DNA from: CAG-238 sp963601575
GTDB taxonomy: Bacteria > Bacillota > Clostridia > Peptostreptococcales > Anaerovoracaceae
DNA: 13,099 nucleotides
NCBI GenBank assembly: GCA_963601575.1
Contig: CAVCFO010000037.1
Coordinates: 1-13,099, forward strand
Direction: 5' to 3'
In this document: one piece after another, positions 1-7,850 of the stretch
Numbering within the stretch: position 1 is the first letter of the stretch
Layout: every line of letters begins with the position of its first letter
Translations under genes and position numbers: made by a program
Notes under the pieces: model-generated
Told to the model about the DNA's origin: nothing
Databases searched by the model: none
The model's input: the letters and a program-made list of their open reading frames with translations, nothing else

Positions 1-14
1 TTTTTATATTTCAT
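1..14 (-). CDS. Start of an unidentified leftward gene, truncated by the window edge
   Basis: On the minus strand an ATG at 14-12 is followed by codons for K, Y and K before the window ends. It is preceded by a good ribosome binding site, GAGGTGA (complement of 20-26), five bases upstream. Only four complete codons are visible, so no function can be read from the protein. The GTAGACAC repeats just upstream make a transposase such as IstA of the IS21 family one possibility, but that is a guess. The start itself is only moderately supported. Confidence 0.35.
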
Positions 15-55
15 AGTAGTCACCTCATAAGGTATTAAATCATAAAATACCCCCC

Positions 56-183
56 GTGTCTACTTTTAGACTACCACAACAGAAATTTGCGCCGCCTAGC
101 CTTGCAATATCAACTTTTTCCGGCCGATGCGCAGCTCGCGCCTGCCCGCAAAAGGTAGACACGCATCTCCCGGAAGTAGACAC
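56..183. repeat. Three copies of GTAGACAC, one inverted; possible mobile-element end
   Basis: GTGTCTAC lies at 56-63, and its complement GTAGACAC occurs at 155-162 and 176-183, the last two exactly 21 bp apart (about two helical turns). The match is longer than the core: GTGTCTACTTTTAG at 56-69 pairs imperfectly with CAAAAGGTAGACAC at 149-162, giving inverted ends around about 107 bp. Several short repeats close to a gene start resemble the multiple terminal repeats of IS21-like elements. They could instead be binding sites for a regulator. No complete insertion sequence is visible. Confidence 0.4.
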
Positions 184-237
184 GAAGGGAAAACGGCGCA
201 AGTATCAAGATTCGTTATTTTTATAAGGAGGAAAGAG

Positions 238-2541
238 ATGAAAAAACTTTTTTCAATCATTATGAGCGTGCTGATGATAGCTTGCTTCATGCCGGCCGCG
301 GCATTTGCGGATGTTTCGACTGATTGCGCAGGCGGCGATGACTGCCAGCATGCAGCAGCTATCACCAGCGGCAATGTGACAACGCATTATGACACGCTGC
401 TGCAAGCTATAGATGGTGCAGAAGAAGGAAGCACAATCACACTTTTGAAAAATTATGAAGTGCAAACTAAGGAATATACTTCCTACCTTATGCCGAATGG
501 TTCTGTGCTAAATTTGGGAAACAATACTCTGACCGTGCCTTTTGCGGCGGCAGTGTTTGAGGGCGAAAATATCACTATAAAGAATGGCTGTTTTGCAAGT
601 GACGCTAATTATGGGATCTGGATAGGAAACGGGAAGAATGAAACCTCCGCCACCTTAAAAAATATAAAGTCTGATCGGGGCGTAAATGTTTTTGCTGCCA
701 GCGCAGTTTTAGAAGAATGCACGATTGATTTGACAGGGCAAGAAGAATATTACGCTGTATGGGGCGATGATGGGAATGTTGAAATCACGATCAAGAGCGG
801 GACTTATATAGGCGGTAGCAAGTTCGCTGCCGTGAGTGCATCAGATGGATGGAATGGCGGCGATGTAACTGATCCGGCAAAAATTATAATTGAAGGCGGC
901 TACTTTGGCGGTGAGATTTGGGTTTACGATGGGGGAAAATCTTATGAAGAGAAAAAACTGAAGGGTGAAGTTGAAATCACCGGCGGCCTCTTCAATACCA
1001 AGCCTGACTCGACATATTGCGAGGATGGCTATGCAGTCGTAGCCAGCGGAAACAGCAAGTATCCGTTCACGGTTGCAGAAAATAAAGCTGAAGTAAAAAC
1101 TGCGGACACCGCGGCGACCGAAGTTAAGTCAGAGGGAGCAAATATTGAAGTAACAAAAGGAACCGACGAAGCAGCGACAGAAGCAGAAACAAAAGCAGCC
1201 GGGGAGGCGGTAAGTAGCGCCGCAGAAGCTGTAACCGGCACAACATCCGAGGGCTTGGAGGTTGCAGCCGTAACCGAAGCTCAAAAGACAGTGACTGAGA
1301 AAACAGCTTCTGAAGCAAAGGAAACCCTGAAAGCAGCTTTGCAGAATGTTGAAGGCGCAGGCCAGATCGAAGACGGCACGACAGTGAACATCTTCGTGCA
1401 GCCATATCTTGACATTACGATAGCAGACGCAAAAGTCGAGACAACGACGAATAGCAGCGGGGGAGGTACGACTACGACCGCAACCGTAAAAGAGCTCACC
1501 CTCAACATCGTGCCTATGGTTAAGACCATTGCATCAACGGCGAATTCTGCCGAGGGAATTGTGACAGCAAAGGATGCCGGAGGCACGGGAGGTAAAACTC
1601 AGAACGCCGTAGAAGTCGGCACGGCAAAGAAAGTCGAGGTTACCACGCCTGTAACCATCACAATTCCGCTTCCGTCAGGCTTTGTGAATAGCACAGAGGA
1701 CAAGCTGTATATCGAGCATACCAAGTCAAACGGCACTTCGTATGTATATACAGCGGCTGTAACAAGTAATAGCGAGGCTTCTCCTACTTACTACGCTACC
1801 TTCACCAACCCGAACGGCTTCAGCCAATTCCTCATCACGACAGAGGACGCATCCGAAGCCAAGATCGGCGATGTAGGTTATACGAGCCTTCAGGCTGCAC
1901 TGGCAGCTGCCGAGAACGGGGACACCGTAACCGTTCTAAAAGACGGACTCACTGCCAGCATGAGCGGAAGCACCAGAACGATCAAGCTTGTGAACGGAAT
2001 GACCGGGGAGTCGGATGCTGATTCCATCAACGTAACCATCAACGACAAAAAAATTACCCTAGCAAAGAACGGCGAGGGCGAAAGCTTCACATATACCAAA
2101 AGATCATCCGGCGGCGGCTCTTCAGCAGCTGTAACCCCGCCAGCAGTCGATGAGGCAGGCGATGAGGCCAAGACGGACGAGGAAATCGCAGCCGAGAATG
2201 CCGCAAAGGCAGCAGAGCTTGCAAGCGCCCTCAAGCTGACGGCACGCTCCGAAAAAACCGCAAAGGGCAACATCAAGGTAACCCTCACGGTAGACAGCGA
2301 TGCCATACGGCAGATCGAGGTCCTCGGCTACACCGTAAAATACAAATTCTACAGAAGCACCAAGAAGGCTGCGAGTTACAAGGCAAAGTATGAAAAGGCA
2401 GACCTGACCTATACCAACACCGCAGGCACAAAAGGCACCAGATATTACTACAAAGCCCGCGTGATGGTATACGATGCACAGGGCGCACTAGTTGCAAAGT
2501 CAGAATTGAAGCAGTGCAAGTACGCGTGCAGGATTAAATAA
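238..2541 (+). CDS. Secreted beta-helix-like surface protein with C-terminal repeat module
   Basis: The 767-residue protein starts at the ATG at 238, seven bases after AAGGAGG; the upstream in-frame ATG at 127 has no such site and would bury the signal peptide. Residues 1-24 form a signal peptide ending AFA. A short Cys-containing segment follows, then a Y-x-T-L-x-x-A-I motif and strands such as VEITIKSGTY, IIIEGGYF and VEITGGLF. These look like rungs of a right-handed parallel beta-helix. Residues about 280-385 are rich in Ala, Glu, Thr and Lys, probably disordered or helical. A second Y-T-S-L-Q-A-A-L motif begins near 548. A Gly/Ser then acidic linker (about 624-664) leads to a Lys/Tyr-rich, fibronectin-like C-terminal module (about 665-767). 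There is no LPXTG, SLH or obvious membrane anchor. Role unknown; adhesion or cell-surface display is an inference. No clear promoter is visible upstream. Confidence 0.85.
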   Translation: MKKLFSIIMSVLMIACFMPAAAFADVSTDCAGGDDCQHAAAITSGNVTTHYDTLLQAIDGAEEGSTITLLKNYEVQTKEYTSYLMPNGSVLNLGNNTLTVPFAAAVFEGENITIKNGCFASDANYGIWIGNGKNETSATLKNIKSDRGVNVFAASAVLEECTIDLTGQEEYYAVWGDDGNVEITIKSGTYIGGSKFAAVSASDGWNGGDVTDPAKIIIEGGYFGGEIWVYDGGKSYEEKKLKGEVEITGGLFNTKPDSTYCEDGYAVVASGNSKYPFTVAENKAEVKTADTAATEVKSEGANIEVTKGTDEAATEAETKAAGEAVSSAAEAVTGTTSEGLEVAAVTEAQKTVTEKTASEAKETLKAALQNVEGAGQIEDGTTVNIFVQPYLDITIADAKVETTTNSSGGGTTTTATVKELTLNIVPMVKTIASTANSAEGIVTAKDAGGTGGKTQNAVEVGTAKKVEVTTPVTITIPLPSGFVNSTEDKLYIEHTKSNGTSYVYTAAVTSNSEASPTYYATFTNPNGFSQFLITTEDASEAKIGDVGYTSLQAALAAAENGDTVTVLKDGLTASMSGSTRTIKLVNGMTGESDADSINVTINDKKITLAKNGEGESFTYTKRSSGGGSSAAVTPPAVDEAGDEAKTDEEIAAENAAKAAELASALKLTARSEKTAKGNIKVTLTVDSDAIRQIEVLGYTVKYKFYRSTKKAASYKAKYEKADLTYTNTAGTKGTRYYYKARVMVYDAQGALVAKSELKQCKYACRIK

Positions 2542-2545
2542 CAAC

Positions 2546-2571
2546 AAAGCGGCTCGTAAGAGCCGCTTTTG
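2546..2571 (+). terminator. Rho-independent terminator after the surface protein
   Basis: A perfect 10-bp stem, AAAGCGGCTC (2546-2555) with GAGCCGCTTT (2560-2569), encloses a GTAA loop of the stable GNRA type and ends in a short T-run. It begins five bases after the stop codon, so it closes the surface-protein transcript. Confidence 0.9.
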
Positions 2572-2582
2572 CGCTATTGTGG

Positions 2583-2620
2583 TTGCGCAGGCGGCGAGGG
2601 TCATGCGAGTTGCCGCGCAA
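2583..2620. repeat. Imperfect inverted repeat upstream of mreB
   Basis: TTGCGC (2583-2588) pairs with GCGCAA (2615-2620), and GGCGGC (2590-2595) with GTTGCC (2609-2614) using two G-T pairs. This leaves one bulged A and a 13-base loop. It is followed by A residues rather than T residues, so it is not a plus-strand terminator. It lies about 28 bp before the -35 of mreB. Function unknown. Confidence 0.4.
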
Positions 2621-2648
2621 AAAAATGAAAATATTTATCGCAAATAAA

Positions 2649-2677
2649 TTGAAAAAGGCCAAAAAATTTTATATAAT
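2649..2677 (+). promoter_or_regulatory. Sigma-A promoter of mreB
   Basis: TTGAAA (2649-2654), a 17-base spacer and a perfect TATAAT (2672-2677) make a near-consensus promoter. The predicted start near 2684 gives a 5' untranslated region of about 45 bases ending in GAGGAG (2717-2722) before the mreB start codon. Confidence 0.88.
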
Positions 2678-2728
2678 ATTCTCATCAATGCGTAAGAAAG
2701 TAATATCGACAGAAAAGAGGAGAATATA

Positions 2729-3751
2729 ATGGGATTTGCGACAGAAGTGGGAATTGACCTGGGTACGGCCAATGTACTTGTATATATAAAAGGAAAGGGC
2801 ATCGTTCTCAACGAGCCATCCGTAGTTGCCATCAACAAGGATACCGACGAGATCCTTGCGGTAGGCGAGGAGGCAAGACAGATGCTCGGAAGGACGCCTG
2901 CTAATATAGTAGCGGTAAGGCCGCTTCGCGACGGCGTTATCTCCGACTACGACATCACCGAGAGAATGCTAAAGCACTTTATCCGCAAGACCTGCGGTAG
3001 CGGAAGATTTTTCCGTCCGAAGATCATGGTCTGCGTTCCGAGCGGAGTTACCGAGGTAGAAAAGCGTGCGGTGCGCGAGGCGGCAACCCAGGCGGGAGGC
3101 AAGGATGTTTATCTGATGGAAGAGCCCGTTGCAGCTGCAATCGGCGCAGGCATTGACATTTCAAAGCCGGACGGAGTCATGGTTATCGACATCGGCGGAG
3201 GAACCACGGATATTGCGGTTATTTCGCTGGGCGGCATCGTAGCCAGCACATCGGTAAAGATCGCAGGTGACAAATTCGACGAATATATCATCAAATATAT
3301 GCGAAAAGAGCATAAGCTCTATATCGGCGAAAGAACCGCAGAGGAGCTGAAGATGACCATCGGAACAGCGTTCCCGGCAGATGAGATTGCGACGATGGAC
3401 TGCAGGGGCAGGGACCTTGTAACAGGCCTGCCAAAGAGCGTCGAGGTCAGCTCCGAGGAGATGATGGAGGCTCTCGAGGAGCCTTTGCATGCTATATGCG
3501 AGGCGGTTCACAACGTTCTTGAGATCACGCCGCCGGAGCTTGCAGCGGACATCAGCAACTCCGGCATCATCATCACTGGAGGCGGCGCGCTTCTCAACGG
3601 AATCGACAAACGGATCCAGGACAGAACACAGATCAAAGTAATAATTGCAGAGGACCCAAAGTCCTGCGTTGCAGTGGGAACAGGAAAATCACTGGATATT
3701 CTTGAGAAACTGGAAAGCAGCTCACTTAACAGAAGGGCGCCTTATCTTTAG
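2729..3751 (+). CDS. mreB: Rod shape-determining protein, MreB/Mbl family
   Basis: This 340-residue bacterial actin homologue polymerises with ATP under the cytoplasmic membrane and guides cell-wall synthesis in rod-shaped cells. It has the actin-fold nucleotide motifs: phosphate-1 GIDLGTANV (residues 8-16), phosphate-2 DIGGGTTD (154-161) and the adenosine motif TGGGALLNG (from 283). It also has the family signatures KGKGIVLNEPSVVA and GDKFDEYI. Length matches the family. The N-terminal third resembles Bacillus Mbl (NVLVYIKGKGIVLNEP), while VCVPSGVTEVE and RGRDLVTGLPK are closer to MreB, so the paralogue cannot be assigned firmly. The ATG at 2729 follows GAGGAG by six bases. It sits alone between its own promoter and terminator, without mreC, mreD or minCD nearby, as is common for Mbl-type genes. 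Confidence 0.95.
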   Translation: MGFATEVGIDLGTANVLVYIKGKGIVLNEPSVVAINKDTDEILAVGEEARQMLGRTPANIVAVRPLRDGVISDYDITERMLKHFIRKTCGSGRFFRPKIMVCVPSGVTEVEKRAVREAATQAGGKDVYLMEEPVAAAIGAGIDISKPDGVMVIDIGGGTTDIAVISLGGIVASTSVKIAGDKFDEYIIKYMRKEHKLYIGERTAEELKMTIGTAFPADEIATMDCRGRDLVTGLPKSVEVSSEEMMEALEEPLHAICEAVHNVLEITPPELAADISNSGIIITGGGALLNGIDKRIQDRTQIKVIIAEDPKSCVAVGTGKSLDILEKLESSSLNRRAPYL

Positions 3752-3787
3752 AAAAAAGTTCAGCGTCCCTTAAGGGACGCTTTTTTC
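3752..3787 (+). terminator. Rho-independent terminator after mreB
   Basis: AGCGTCCC (3762-3769), loop TTAA, then GGGACGCT (3774-3781) form a perfect 8-bp GC-rich stem followed by a run of T residues. An A-run at 3753-3758 can pair with the T-run, so it may also stop transcription from the right. Confidence 0.92.
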
Positions 3788-3804
3788 ATAGAAATTCGTA
3801 AAAA

Positions 3805-3878
3805 CCCGCACAAATTTATTGCAACCCGCAGAAATTTATTGCACCCCGAAGAAACTCATTGCAGCTCGCAGAAATTTG
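3805..3878. repeat. 20-bp degenerate tandem repeat, about 3.7 copies
   Basis: Units begin at 3805, 3825, 3845 and 3865 (last one partial), each close to CCCGCAGAAATTTATTGCAN. Units 1 and 2 differ at two positions; units 3 and 4 are more diverged. A weak half-unit (GAAATTCG) precedes the array, and a shorter AAGGCGAAAAG repeat follows at 3878-3900. The array lies between the mreB terminator and the methyltransferase gene. The unit contains no clear palindrome; it could be slippage-derived DNA or a series of binding sites. No promoter for the methyltransferase stands out around it. Confidence 0.75.
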
Positions 3879-3953
3879 AAGGCGAAAAGTAAAGGCGAAA
3901 AGCAAAAAGTAAAAGCAAGAGAAACAAAAAAGAAGGAGAAAACAAGGATAAAT

Positions 3954-5078
3954 ATGAAATTAGAACTGATAGCCACGGCAACCTTCGGCCTAGAGGCGGT
4001 TGTGAGGCGCGAAATCGAAAAGCTCGGCTACAAGATCCTAAGATCAGAGGATGGCAAAATAACATTCCTCGGAGACGAGCGCGCCGTAGTCCGCGCAAAC
4101 CTATGGCTCAGAACGGCAGACCGCGTGCAGATAAAGATGGCTGAGTTTATGGCACTCGAATTCGAGGATCTGTTTCAGCAGATGAAGGCGATAGCCTGGG
4201 AAGAATGGATCCCAATCGACGGCAAATTCGTGGTGAACGGCTCCTCCGTCAAATCAAAGCTCTCAAGCGTTCCTGCCTGCCAATCCGTCGCAGAAAAGGC
4301 GGTAGTCGAGCGCCTAAAGGATTTCTATGCGGTGGACTATTTCCAGAAGAGCGGAGCAAGCTACGAGATCAAGATTACCCTGCTAAAAGACCGCGTGACT
4401 GTGACGCTGGACACCACGGGGCCGGGACTTCACAAGCGCGGCTACAGGGCCCACAGCGTCGAGGCACCCATCAAGGAAACGCTCGCATCGGCCATGATAC
4501 AGCTTTCGTTTTGGAACAAGGATAGGATCCTCTCAGACCCTTGTTGCGGCTCCGGGACGATACCGATCGAGGCAGCGATGATCGCAAAGAACATTGCGCC
4601 CGGCATAAGCAGAAGCTTCGCAAGCCAAGAGTGGGAGGCTATTCCAAAGAACCTATGGAAAGAAGAACGCAAGGCGGCATTCGAGGCGATAGATAACGAT
4701 GTGAGACCCAAGATTTTCGGTCTGGATATAAACCCGAGCGCCATAGAGGCAGCCAAGGCAAACGCAGAGGCAGCCGGGGTCGATGACTGCATCAAATTCG
4801 CTGCCGCGGATATCTCCGCGATGAGAACAAAGAGCCTAAGCGGCGTCGTGATCACCAACCCGCCGTATGGAGAGAGAATCGGCGATAGGCAAAGCATCGA
4901 AAAAATCTACAAGGCATACCGCGAATTTTTCGGGGCAAATCCAACCTGGTCGCTATTTGTTGTTACGGCGGACAAATCCATCGAGAGGGCGCTCGGAAGG
5001 AGCGCAGACCGCCGCAGAAAGCTATATAATGGCAGGCTCGAGGTCTGCTACTACCAATTTCACGGAGAAAAGGTATGA
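3954..5078 (+). CDS. rlmL: THUMP-domain class I SAM-dependent RNA methyltransferase (RlmL/YpsC-like)
   Basis: The 374-residue protein matches the COG0116 family, which methylates N2 of a guanine in 23S rRNA (G2445 in E. coli) using S-adenosylmethionine. An N-terminal ferredoxin-like part begins MKLELIATATFGLE and a THUMP RNA-binding domain spans roughly residues 45-160. The Rossmann-type catalytic domain shows DPCCGSGTIPIEAA (from 195), the acidic motif FGLDINPSAIEAA (near 256) and the base-flipping NPPYGERIG (from 302). It corresponds to Gram-positive YpsC rather than the longer two-domain E. coli RlmL, so target position and symbol are by homology only. The ATG at 3954 follows AAGGA closely and matches the family N-terminus; an ATG-initiated reading from 3819 would add a low-complexity Lys-rich leader. 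It overlaps the next gene by 4 bp (ATGA). Confidence 0.9.
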   Translation: MKLELIATATFGLEAVVRREIEKLGYKILRSEDGKITFLGDERAVVRANLWLRTADRVQIKMAEFMALEFEDLFQQMKAIAWEEWIPIDGKFVVNGSSVKSKLSSVPACQSVAEKAVVERLKDFYAVDYFQKSGASYEIKITLLKDRVTVTLDTTGPGLHKRGYRAHSVEAPIKETLASAMIQLSFWNKDRILSDPCCGSGTIPIEAAMIAKNIAPGISRSFASQEWEAIPKNLWKEERKAAFEAIDNDVRPKIFGLDINPSAIEAAKANAEAAGVDDCIKFAAADISAMRTKSLSGVVITNPPYGERIGDRQSIEKIYKAYREFFGANPTWSLFVVTADKSIERALGRSADRRRKLYNGRLEVCYYQFHGEKV

Positions 5079-6649
5079 ATATAATAATCGACCGCACATC
5101 GAAGATCCCCATCTATATGCAGATCGCAAGCAGGATGAAAAGACAGATTTTTTCCGGCGAGCTTGCGGAAGGGAGCACCCTGCCGTCTGAGCGGGCCGCG
5201 GCAAAGGCCCTCTGCGTGCACCGCAATACGATCATAAAGGCATATAACGAGCTGAAGGCGGAGGACCTGATAGAATCGAGACAGGGAGCATGTTATACCG
5301 TCAAGACTTCGCAGCATGCGAAGGACGCCTATCAGGGCGGGGCATGCGACCGACCTGACGCAAAGAAAAGTCCAAAATCCGGGGAGCAAGCAGCCAGAAT
5401 AAAGAAGGTCAATTGGCAGTCCGAGATAAACGAAAAGTATCTTGATATGGAAGTTACCTTCGATGACCTTTTTCAGCGCTTTGCAAGCAAAAATATCATT
5501 TCTTTGGGTAGCGGGATCGCATGCCCCGAGATTTATGACCGCAAGAAGCTAGCGGCAGACATCGCCGACGTGGTCAGCGGCGAGGGAAAGACCCAATATT
5601 TTTATAGCCCATACAAGGGAGACAAGCAGCTCCGGCAGCAGCTCGTATCATTTCTCAGCACGAAGGGTATCAAGGCAAGCACGGGCGAAATTCAGATCCT
5701 GACGGAGACGAACCAGGCGCTTGATTTCCTGGTGACTCTGCTGATAAAACCCGGCGATTCGGTGATAATGGAAGATGCCGTATCTCCCGACGCATACCGG
5801 GCGATGGAGCTTGCGGGTGCTGAGATCGTGACGGTACCGATCGACGAGGATGGGATAGACTGCGCGGCTCTGGAGCGAGCAGTGCTTATGAGAAAACCGA
5901 GGCTTATCTATGTCAACTCGAGCTTTCATGACCCGACAGGAGCGATTCTCTCCGAGGAACGAAGAGAGCGCCTCATCGAAATTTCCAGCAAGTATCGCAT
6001 ACCGATAATAGAGGAGGACGCCGCCTCCGAACTCGTATACGAGGGCAAAAGGCTCCTGCCGCTAAAGGCGCTGGACAAGGCAGAGAATGTAATCTACATA
6101 TATTCATTCTCTCTTTCATTCGTCCCGGGCCTGTCGCTGGCATTCGTCGTGGCAAACAGCAGGCTAATAGAGAGCCTCAGCTACCTCGTATCCGTGCGGA
6201 TGATGGCAGTCGACTGGACATCCCAGAAGCTGCTTGCAAAATACCTCGCAGACGGCAGCTATTATAGCATAACGCATGCATTTCGCGAAAATTATCTGAG
6301 AAAACAGAATCTCGTGTGCCAAAGGCTCGATGAGATGGAGCCTCTGGGCCTTTCTTATCACAAGCCTGAGGGCGGCATATACATATGGTGCAGGCTCCCG
6401 GATGGGATAGATAGCAAGGAATTTGCCGATGCGGCATATAGAAACGGCCTTGCGGTGATCCCCGGATATATCTTTTTTCCGAAGAAAAATGGCGGCAGAG
6501 ACCATATCCGAATCAACTATTCCTTCGAAAGCGAGGAAAGAATTGAAAAGGGCCTTCGGATACTGAAAAAAACCCTTGAAGAGGAACTGAAGCGGAAATC
6601 GAAAGGCAACTTGAAAAGCAAATTGAAAACCAACCGAAGTGCAACCTGA
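5075..6649 (+). CDS. MocR-type regulator: GntR winged helix fused to a degenerate aminotransferase domain
   Basis: The 524-residue protein has an N-terminal GntR-type winged helix (about 1-78, with TLPSERAAAKAL and HRNTIIKAYNEL), a linker, and a fold-type I aminotransferase-like domain (about 125-500). MocR proteins normally bind PLP and regulate vitamin B6, amino-acid or GABA genes. Here the usual S-F-S-K motif reads SFSLSFVPGLS, so the Schiff-base lysine is Leu347 and the following Arg is Ser354. The NPTG asparagine is Asp286, the PLP-ring Asp is Glu314 and the stacking Tyr partner is Ala317. The phosphate-loop glycine is Glu211. Loss of so many contacts suggests it does not bind PLP conventionally. 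It is translationally coupled to the methyltransferase. The last about 20 residues are a Lys/Asn tail encoded by a DNA repeat. The target genes are unknown; the adjacent arc operon is possible but unproven. Confidence 0.88.
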   Translation: MNIIIDRTSKIPIYMQIASRMKRQIFSGELAEGSTLPSERAAAKALCVHRNTIIKAYNELKAEDLIESRQGACYTVKTSQHAKDAYQGGACDRPDAKKSPKSGEQAARIKKVNWQSEINEKYLDMEVTFDDLFQRFASKNIISLGSGIACPEIYDRKKLAADIADVVSGEGKTQYFYSPYKGDKQLRQQLVSFLSTKGIKASTGEIQILTETNQALDFLVTLLIKPGDSVIMEDAVSPDAYRAMELAGAEIVTVPIDEDGIDCAALERAVLMRKPRLIYVNSSFHDPTGAILSEERRERLIEISSKYRIPIIEEDAASELVYEGKRLLPLKALDKAENVIYIYSFSLSFVPGLSLAFVVANSRLIESLSYLVSVRMMAVDWTSQKLLAKYLADGSYYSITHAFRENYLRKQNLVCQRLDEMEPLGLSYHKPEGGIYIWCRLPDGIDSKEFADAAYRNGLAVIPGYIFFPKKNGGRDHIRINYSFESEERIEKGLRILKKTLEEELKRKSKGNLKSKLKTNRSAT

Positions 6650-6675
6650 AAAGCAAATTAAAAACCAACCGAAAA
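6606..6675. repeat. 35-bp direct repeat, two copies, spanning the MocR stop codon
   Basis: Copies at 6606-6640 and 6641-6675 share GCAAC-TGAAAAGCAAATT-AAAACCAACCGAA with about four differences. A third, degraded copy follows (CCAACTTAAAAGG...TGAAAAGCAAACTGG, to about 6707). Because 35 is not a multiple of three, the second copy is read in another frame and supplies the TGA stop at 6647-6649. The MocR tail therefore appears to be built from this repeat. Confidence 0.75.
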
Positions 6676-6748
6676 CCAACTTAAAAGGCGACTGAAAAGC
6701 AAACTGGCACACGAAAAATAAAAAGCCCTGGTACTTTCAAAAAAGCCG

Positions 6749-6757
6749 TGCTATAGT
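6749..6757 (+). promoter_or_regulatory. Extended -10 promoter of the arc operon
   Basis: TGCTATAGT gives a TG extension one base before TATAGT (6752-6757). No good -35 is visible 16-18 bases upstream (TGGTAC at 6729-6734 is weak), which fits an extended -10 promoter or one that needs an activator. A perfect 10-bp palindrome, TAAAATTTTA (6757-6766), overlaps the expected start near 6764 and could be an operator. I see no ArgR box. Confidence 0.5.
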
Positions 6758-6822
6758 AAAATTTTAGTAAGAAAAAACGCTACACATATTAAGAAGGAAT
6801 TTTATACAAAAGGAGAAGAAAG

Positions 6823-7818
<996 letters not shown>

Positions 7819-7850
7819 CGCATTGCGCTTCCAGTTGAAAGGAGAAAAAA

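Noticed and set aside
127..237. Upstream in-frame extension of the surface protein from ATG 127
   Set aside because: It lacks a ribosome binding site, crosses the GTAGACAC repeats and would hide a clear signal peptide that starts at 238 behind AAGGAGG.
3805..3878. CRISPR array
   Set aside because: The 20-bp units abut with no spacers between them and no cas genes are present, so it is a plain tandem repeat.
3819..3953. Upstream in-frame extension of the methyltransferase from ATG 3819
   Set aside because: It is encoded by the 20-bp tandem repeat and a Lys-rich low-complexity tract and does not match the family start.
4442..4897. 151-codon open frame on the minus strand inside the methyltransferase gene
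   Set aside because: It is the antisense shadow of a clearly conserved gene and shows no recognisable domain or ribosome binding site.
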